DNA of 9,831 nucleotides from Coriobacteriales bacterium (GTDB taxonomy: Bacteria; Actinomycetota; Coriobacteriia; Coriobacteriales; UBA8131), in contig JAITUO010000124.1 of NCBI GenBank assembly GCA_031286245.1, forward strand, positions 1 through 9,831, in the 5' to 3' direction. This document shows, piece after piece, positions 5,899 through 9,831 of the stretch. Each line of letters opens with the position of its first letter. Position 1 is the stretch's first letter. The notes under the pieces were generated by a model. It saw only the letters and a list, made by a program, of their open reading frames with translations, ran no database searches and had not been told where the DNA came from. The position numbers were made by a program, and so were the translations under genes.

Positions 5899-6917
5899 AG
5901 CTGGCGGTATTTCTACCTAATCTACCCAGCTTACCCAGCTTACCCAGTGTTTTCGCCTGGCTGGCGGTATTCCTGGCGATGGTCTCTGGCGCCTTGGCTT
6001 TGCCGATGATGATCGAGAGCATCAACAGCCTGAGACGCCGGGTGCTGCGCAAACAACGGGCCATCGATGATGAAGCCAAAAGCTCTCTGATCAAAGACAT
6101 CATCCGCAATGGCTTGCCACTGCTGAGGATTCCAGCCAGTATGCTGTTAAAAATCAAACCCTTTAGCACTACCTGTACACAAGTGCTCAAATTCTTAGAC
6201 ACTGAACTCTTTGCTTCCAGCCTCGACAAGGTTGCAGAATTAATGCTCGCCGCTTGCCTGTTGGCCGGTCTGATTGGCTGGATTGTCACCAATCAACTAT
6301 TGATCGCTTTAGCCTTCGCTATATCGGTACCAGTCATAATAAAAAGCTATATTGTGGATAAAACCAGCAAACGCAACCAGCAGATGCGCGAGCAACTGCC
6401 TGACGCCTTGCTCTGTCTGGGGTTCTGCTTTATGGCCGGCTGTTCACTACCGCAGGCTATTGAGCAAACTGCATCAGAGACACCTCAACCATTAAAACGC
6501 GAATTGGTGCGCATCAGCGACGATCTTACTTCAGGCCTTGGCGTTAAGGAATCACTTCAGGCTTTTGAGGCACGAAATTCGCTGCCAGAACTGAGCTTCA
6601 TGGCAGTCGCCTTAGAGATCCAGCACCAGACCGGTGGCAGTCTTAAAGACATTTTGGAATCTGCTGCTACATCTGTACGTACTGCCGTCAATCTCAAAAA
6701 GCAGCTGCATGTTCATACAGCACAAGCCCGACTGTCCTTTAAGGTAGTAGCCTTCATGCCATTGTTTCTGGTAGTGGTACTGTCAGTTACCATGCAAGGT
6801 TATCTGGAGACCTTCTTCAGTACGACTACAGGATTTATGCTGCTACTCATTGCCGTGGCGATGGAGTTAACTGGCATTATCCTCATCCGTCGGATCCTGG
6901 GAGTTGATCTGGGATGA
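5895..6917 (+). CDS. tadB: TadB-type pilus assembly membrane protein (T2SSF domain)
   Basis: A 340-residue polytopic membrane protein, one of two paired platform proteins of the Tad machine. Membrane segments lie at about 19-39, 115-131, 134-149, 284-301 and 312-332. The T2SSF (GspF/PilC-like) domain spans about 165-300, beginning REQLPDALLCLGFCFMAG and including HQTGGSLKDIL. It should couple TadA ATP hydrolysis to pilin movement. The start ATG at 5895 overlaps the tadA stop and has GAGGAAG 4 bases upstream. The longer frame opening at 5841 lies wholly within tadA and is rejected. The N-terminus carries a three-fold Leu-Pro-Ser repeat, and the string LAVFL occurs twice, at 3-7 and 23-27. Confidence 0.94.
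   Translation: MKLAVFLPNLPSLPSLPSVFAWLAVFLAMVSGALALPMMIESINSLRRRVLRKQRAIDDEAKSSLIKDIIRNGLPLLRIPASMLLKIKPFSTTCTQVLKFLDTELFASSLDKVAELMLAACLLAGLIGWIVTNQLLIALAFAISVPVIIKSYIVDKTSKRNQQMREQLPDALLCLGFCFMAGCSLPQAIEQTASETPQPLKRELVRISDDLTSGLGVKESLQAFEARNSLPELSFMAVALEIQHQTGGSLKDILESAATSVRTAVNLKKQLHVHTAQARLSFKVVAFMPLFLVVVLSVTMQGYLETFFSTTTGFMLLLIAVAMELTGIILIRRILGVDLG
5922..5948 (+). repeat. 9-bp triplicate at the tadB N-terminus
   Basis: Three near-identical 9-base units (CTACCCAGC, TTACCCAGC, TTACCCAGT) encode Leu-Pro-Ser three times at residues 10-18 of TadB, just before its first membrane segment. The unit length keeps the frame, so copy-number change would alter only the length. Confidence 0.85.
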
Positions 6918-7666
6918 GTATCAATGCCGTAATAGTCATCGCAGCCTGTTTGATAGCTGGTGTGGCCCTGGCCAACCTGGTTGCTATTTATATGGATAAT
7001 CGTGCTCAGAAACGTCAGCGAGCCGAGTTGATCAATCGTGTCAGTGACAACACAGAAAGCATCATAAACAACCACTCAACGAAAGAGTCAGGCAGCAGAC
7101 ATATCAATGCGATCCAGGCATCAAACAAACCAAAACCCCCAGCAAAGAAACCTGCTCGCCTTAAGTTACACATACCGGGTTTGTTTGGCTCAAATAGTCG
7201 AAAAGACACACAGCAACAACTAGCCTACGACAGCGAACTGGCAATGTTACTAGACATCACAGCTCTCGGTATGCGAGCCGGCATGGCCTTCGACCAGGCT
7301 TTTGAACTAGCTTTACGTCGCTCACCTGGCGAATTGCCAGAAAAATGCCTGGCCAAGTTGGAGATCTGGCAGAAAGGTTTGATCTCCAGGCAGCAGGGGA
7401 TGCAGGAATTGGCTGATGAAATCCAGACAGTGATGTTCTCCCGTTTTGTTGCTCTTGTTTTGAGAGCATTGCGCTATGGCGCACCGATGACTCAACTGTT
7501 AAATGTGCTCTCAGATGAAACTCGTCGAGATATACGTGTACGGCGTGAAGAAGAAGTGGCTAAAGCCCCCGTGAAAATGTTGATACCCACAGGGACTTTG
7601 ATACTACCAGCAATGCTTTTGCTGGTATTAGGACCGATAATGCTCGATTTATTAGGAAAGATGTAG
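6914..7666 (+). CDS. tadC: TadC-type pilus assembly membrane protein (T2SSF domain)
   Basis: A 250-residue partner of TadB in the membrane platform. It has a membrane segment at 5-26, a polar Pro/Lys-rich linker at about 30-100, a T2SSF domain at about 107-240 (LDITALGMRAGMAFDQAFELAL; FVALVLRALRYGAPM), and a final hydrophobic hairpin from 222 (KMLIPTGTLILPAMLLLVLG). This is somewhat shorter than many TadC proteins. The ATG at 6914 overlaps the tadB stop by 4 bases (ATGA), which implies translational coupling and equal amounts of the two proteins. The Flp pilin gene begins within a few bases of its stop. Confidence 0.92.
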   Translation: MSINAVIVIAACLIAGVALANLVAIYMDNRAQKRQRAELINRVSDNTESIINNHSTKESGSRHINAIQASNKPKPPAKKPARLKLHIPGLFGSNSRKDTQQQLAYDSELAMLLDITALGMRAGMAFDQAFELALRRSPGELPEKCLAKLEIWQKGLISRQQGMQELADEIQTVMFSRFVALVLRALRYGAPMTQLLNVLSDETRRDIRVRREEEVAKAPVKMLIPTGTLILPAMLLLVLGPIMLDLLGKM

Positions 7667-7675
7667 GTGAACAAA

Positions 7676-7912
7676 ATGAAGAAGACTAACGGAATCATAA
7701 TGCAAGCTCGGATGCAGGCATATCGGATGATAGCGGCTTTCCAGCTTGGCATGCCCGAGCGTCTGAGGGATCAAAAAGGACAAGGTACAACCGAATACGC
7801 AATCCTAGTCGGCGTACTGGTTGTCATTGCCATAATCGCAATTGTGGCTTTTAAGGACAAGATCCAGGTGTTATGGGACAACATCACTAATGCCATCAAC
7901 AGCCTCAGTTGA
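7676..7912 (+). CDS. flp: Flp-type major pilin
   Basis: A 78-residue prepilin, the likely main fibre subunit. It has a long basic leader (1-35), then the processing site KG|QGTTEY. Cleavage after Gly35 leaves Glu40 and Tyr41 at mature positions 5 and 6, as in Flp pilins. The hydrophobic helix 42-58 (AILVGVLVVIAIIAIVA) and a short tail ending NAINSLS follow, giving a mature length of 43 residues. The 35-residue leader is long for the family. The start is between ATG 7676 (AGGTGA 5 bases upstream, preferred) and GTG 7667 (AGGAAAG 6 bases upstream), which would add three residues. It follows tadC directly, so it is made from the same message. I see no extra promoter or terminator around it. Confidence 0.93.
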   Translation: MKKTNGIIMQARMQAYRMIAAFQLGMPERLRDQKGQGTTEYAILVGVLVVIAIIAIVAFKDKIQVLWDNITNAINSLS

Positions 7913-7957
7913 GTTGTGCTCTAACGCATAAATCATCAATTAGCGTGATTGCCAGAC

Positions 7958-8650
7958 ATGAGTATAAATGACATTAATAAACTGAGGTATCCGTTCGATT
8001 CTGACCAGGAACTCCAACGACACAATCGGCCAAAAACCTTGGTTTGTTTGATACTTATTTTGGTGGCTTTGGTTGCTGGGGTATATACGCTCCTTTCGCC
8101 AGGTCTCACACCCCAGCAACCTTTGTCCGAAGACGCCCCAGCAACGTCAGCGAACTATGGAGCTTATGATCGATGGCCGTGGTCAACCAACTGGCCAGAC
8201 CAAAAAACATCGCCCAATGGTAGTGCTCATGCAGCAGAGACTCCGAGTATTCCAGATATCCCTGACATAGCGACCACCACGGCTCCTGCCCCTGTACCAT
8301 CTCAACAAAACAACCAATGCCCAATTCCGTTGGCTGGTTTTTGTCACGAAGTCAGCTACAACCCAGATCAGAACAACAGCATTTGGCAGGGCTCCAGCGA
8401 ATTGAGCTGTGCCGATGCTGCTGAACAGGTCCTGGTCTTACTACAAAACGATGAATGGGTCTTGGAAGAGTACGGCTACCTCGATCTTTTCGGCAATGCC
8501 TGGGGCTGTGTAGTCAGCAAAAAAGAAAATGGCGAAGCCTTAGTTATAACAGTGATGCCCAAGCACAAATATGAACCTATCAGCTCTGACAACCCAATGC
8601 TGACTAATGTGTTGTATTTAACCAGCGAACCGTTTGTGGGTAAAAAATGA
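7958..8650 (+). CDS. Unknown membrane-anchored, four-cysteine protein of the tad operon
   Basis: A 230-residue protein I do not recognise. It has a cytoplasmic N-terminus of about 26 residues, one membrane segment at 27-46, a Pro/Ser/Thr-rich and Trp-containing linker at about 48-118 (DRWPWSTNWPD), and a compact C-terminal domain at about 120-225 with Cys121, 129, 151 and 184. If the domain is outside the membrane, as the topology suggests, these could form two disulfides. Its place between the Flp pilin and the minor pilins points to a pilus-related surface or assembly role. It overlaps the next gene by 4 bases (ATGA). The start is uncertain: ATG 7958 has no good ribosome binding site, and TTG 7949 is the alternative. 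Confidence 0.75.
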   Translation: MSINDINKLRYPFDSDQELQRHNRPKTLVCLILILVALVAGVYTLLSPGLTPQQPLSEDAPATSANYGAYDRWPWSTNWPDQKTSPNGSAHAAETPSIPDIPDIATTTAPAPVPSQQNNQCPIPLAGFCHEVSYNPDQNNSIWQGSSELSCADAAEQVLVLLQNDEWVLEEYGYLDLFGNAWGCVVSKKENGEALVITVMPKHKYEPISSDNPMLTNVLYLTSEPFVGKK

Positions 8651-8949
8651 ATACTGGGGATAAAACCGCAATCACATTTGCTCGATTTAATTACAGTCTG
8701 ACGAAAGCATATGTTGTTGCTATCGATAATCTTCAAGGCTGTTACAAACAAATAGCTTCTGATCAAAAAGGCCAGGCTACTATAGAGAACGCTTTGGTCT
8801 GGTTGGTCTTGGCTGGGGTGTTGCTGGGCTTTGGAATGTTGCAGAAAAAACTGGGCGAAGGCTTGCTTATCGAACATGCTCTGAGAAGCGCATCACATGC
8901 CCTCGGGCCGAACATGGCAGGAACAATCGGCGATGTATTCATGTATTAG
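8647..8949 (+). CDS. Pilin-like protein with class-III prepilin signature (minor pilin)
   Basis: A 100-residue protein with the processing motif DQKG|QATIEN. Cleavage after Gly42 leaves Glu47 at mature position 5, followed by a hydrophobic segment (ALVWLVLAGVLLGFGML, 49-65) and a short tail, giving a mature length of 58 residues. The leader DQKGQ is identical to that of the Flp protein in this operon, so the same peptidase should process both. Asn48 replaces the Flp Tyr, and the tail (EHALRSASHALG) is closer to TadE-like proteins. It is best read as a minor pilin or a very short TadE-like protein. The start overlaps the previous stop (ATGA), and the end overlaps the tadE start. Confidence 0.8.
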   Translation: MNTGDKTAITFARFNYSLTKAYVVAIDNLQGCYKQIASDQKGQATIENALVWLVLAGVLLGFGMLQKKLGEGLLIEHALRSASHALGPNMAGTIGDVFMY

Positions 8950-9484
8950 CTCATTCTGGCAGCTTGCTAACAGCAATAAAGCCGATGTAATTAATCCAAA
9001 AGGCCAGGCAACAGTCGAGGCTGCCTTCATGATACCGATTGTCTTCTTGCTGCTGCTGATGCTGGTGCAACCTACCATCCTTTTGTACAACCAGATTGTG
9101 ATGGAGAATGCTGCCGGTGAGTCCTGTCGTCTGATGTCGACCAACGCTCGGCAAGGCAGCCATAGTGAACAGCGTTATGAAGAATATATCCAACGTCGCT
9201 TGGCTGCCATACCTCCAGTCGATATCTTTCATGTATCACCTGACGGCAAAGGTTGGAGCATCAATCTGGAAGGCGGCGAAGGCTCTAAGACTGTAACCAT
9301 CACGATTACTCATCGTGTCAAACCATTACCGCTGATCGGCTTGGGAGCAGGCATTCTTGGGCAATTGGATAAAGATGGCTATCTGACTCAGGAAGTCAAG
9401 GTGGTCATGCCAACACAGCCGGATTGGGCCTTCGCAGACGGAGTCGGTAGCCCCAGCTCCTGGCCCGGTCAATGGGAGGATTAA
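8933..9484 (+). CDS. tadE: TadE-like minor pilin
   Basis: A 183-residue pseudopilin-like protein. It has a leader of 24 residues, the processing site PKG|QATVEA with Glu29 at mature position 5, a hydrophobic helix at about 30-51 (AAFMIPIVFLLLLMLVQPTILL), then an extracytoplasmic domain with ENAAGESCRLM and beta-rich segments (KTVTITITHRV). TadE proteins are processed by the same prepilin peptidase as Flp and are needed for fibre formation. The start at 8933 is preferred over the in-frame ATG at 8897: AGGAA lies about 10 bases upstream, and the overlap with the previous gene shrinks to 17 bases. The exact start remains uncertain. Confidence 0.85.
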   Translation: MYSCISSFWQLANSNKADVINPKGQATVEAAFMIPIVFLLLLMLVQPTILLYNQIVMENAAGESCRLMSTNARQGSHSEQRYEEYIQRRLAAIPPVDIFHVSPDGKGWSINLEGGEGSKTVTITITHRVKPLPLIGLGAGILGQLDKDGYLTQEVKVVMPTQPDWAFADGVGSPSSWPGQWED

Positions 9485-9486
9485 GC

Positions 9487-9831
9487 ATGTCTTTTATCCA
9501 CACGATAATAATTCGTCTAACAGCAATGCCAGGCAGCCATATGGCTAGTGAATCTACTAGGGCGCAGCGCAGCTATCCCTGGATGGAAGCTGACCGAGAA
9601 GCTGGCTTCAGCAGTGTTGGGGTGGTCATTGCTCTCAGTCTGACCTTGGTTTTGATCTTTTCTTCCGCCCAGGTTTATTGGATCAATTCACGAGCCGGCG
9701 ATATTCAATTCGCTGCTGATGCTGGGGCTTTGGCGGCTGAGAATGTGGTCGCCGAATACTATGTCATCTCCCGATCAGTTGATTCCGTGCTGTTATCAAT
9801 GACTCTGTTTGGGCTGGTAGTTGTAGGAGTC
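9487..9831 (+). CDS. TadG/TadE-like pilus protein, N-terminal part
   Basis: The first 115 residues of a gene that runs off the right edge. The ATG at 9487 has GGGAGGA (9474-9480) 6 bases upstream and lies 2 bases after the tadE stop. A polar leader (1-40) is followed by EAGFSSVGVVIALSLTL and a membrane helix at about 44-62, then QFAADAGALAAENVVAEYY (74-92), which resembles the AADAAALA.A segment of TadG-like proteins. Unlike the three preceding prepilins, it has no Glu at position 5 after the possible cleavage Gly40 (it has Gly45). A second hydrophobic segment begins at about 101. The call rests on position and this segment, and the C-terminal domain is not visible. Confidence 0.75.
   Translation, partial: MSFIHTIIIRLTAMPGSHMASESTRAQRSYPWMEADREAGFSSVGVVIALSLTLVLIFSSAQVYWINSRAGDIQFAADAGALAAENVVAEYYVISRSVDSVLLSMTLFGLVVVGV

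Noticed and set aside
8476..8877. 133-residue leftward frame across the unknown protein and second pilin
   Set aside because: It lies opposite two well-supported overlapping genes and has no features of its own.

Overview
The window looks like chromosomal DNA of a monoderm, probably anaerobic bacterium with a near-balanced base composition. The best guess is an actinobacterium of the Coriobacteriia type. This rests on a Tad pilus operon without an outer-membrane secretin gene, a 2x[4Fe-4S] ferredoxin and a thioredoxin. The taxonomic call is an inference from gene content and order, not proven by any marker gene here.

Left part (1-1817): Housekeeping-type genes. A leftward pair consists of a partial unknown helical protein with a UVR-like motif (1-191) and a thioredoxin (276-596). 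A rightward gene (889-1497) encodes what appears to be a degenerate member of the uracil-DNA-glycosylase superfamily. It converges on a leftward ferredoxin gene (1542-1730). The two share a perfect 15-bp hairpin that probably terminates both transcripts. The ferredoxin has a good sigma70-type promoter at 1789-1817.

Middle part (1818-2366): A gene-free stretch of about 550 bp between the divergent ferredoxin gene and pilus operon. It holds two small hairpins, a 142-bp element bounded by a perfect 30-bp inverted repeat with a nested palindromic core, and five TCAG motifs spaced exactly 11 bp apart just upstream of the operon. The last is the expected layout of a tandem response-regulator operator.

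Right part (2367-9831, running off the end): One rightward operon with overlapping or nearly touching genes: cpaB/rcpC-like, tadZ/cpaE-like, tadA/cpaF ATPase, tadB, tadC, an Flp pilin, an unknown membrane-anchored four-cysteine protein, a second pilin-like protein, TadE, and the start of a TadG-like protein. TadA powers assembly through the TadB/TadC membrane platform, TadZ probably places the machine at a cell site, and Flp is the fibre subunit. The pilin-like, TadE and TadG-like proteins are probably minor pilins. No prepilin peptidase (TadV) or secretin (RcpA/CpaC) gene is present here. The peptidase could lie beyond the right edge, while a secretin is not expected in a monoderm.
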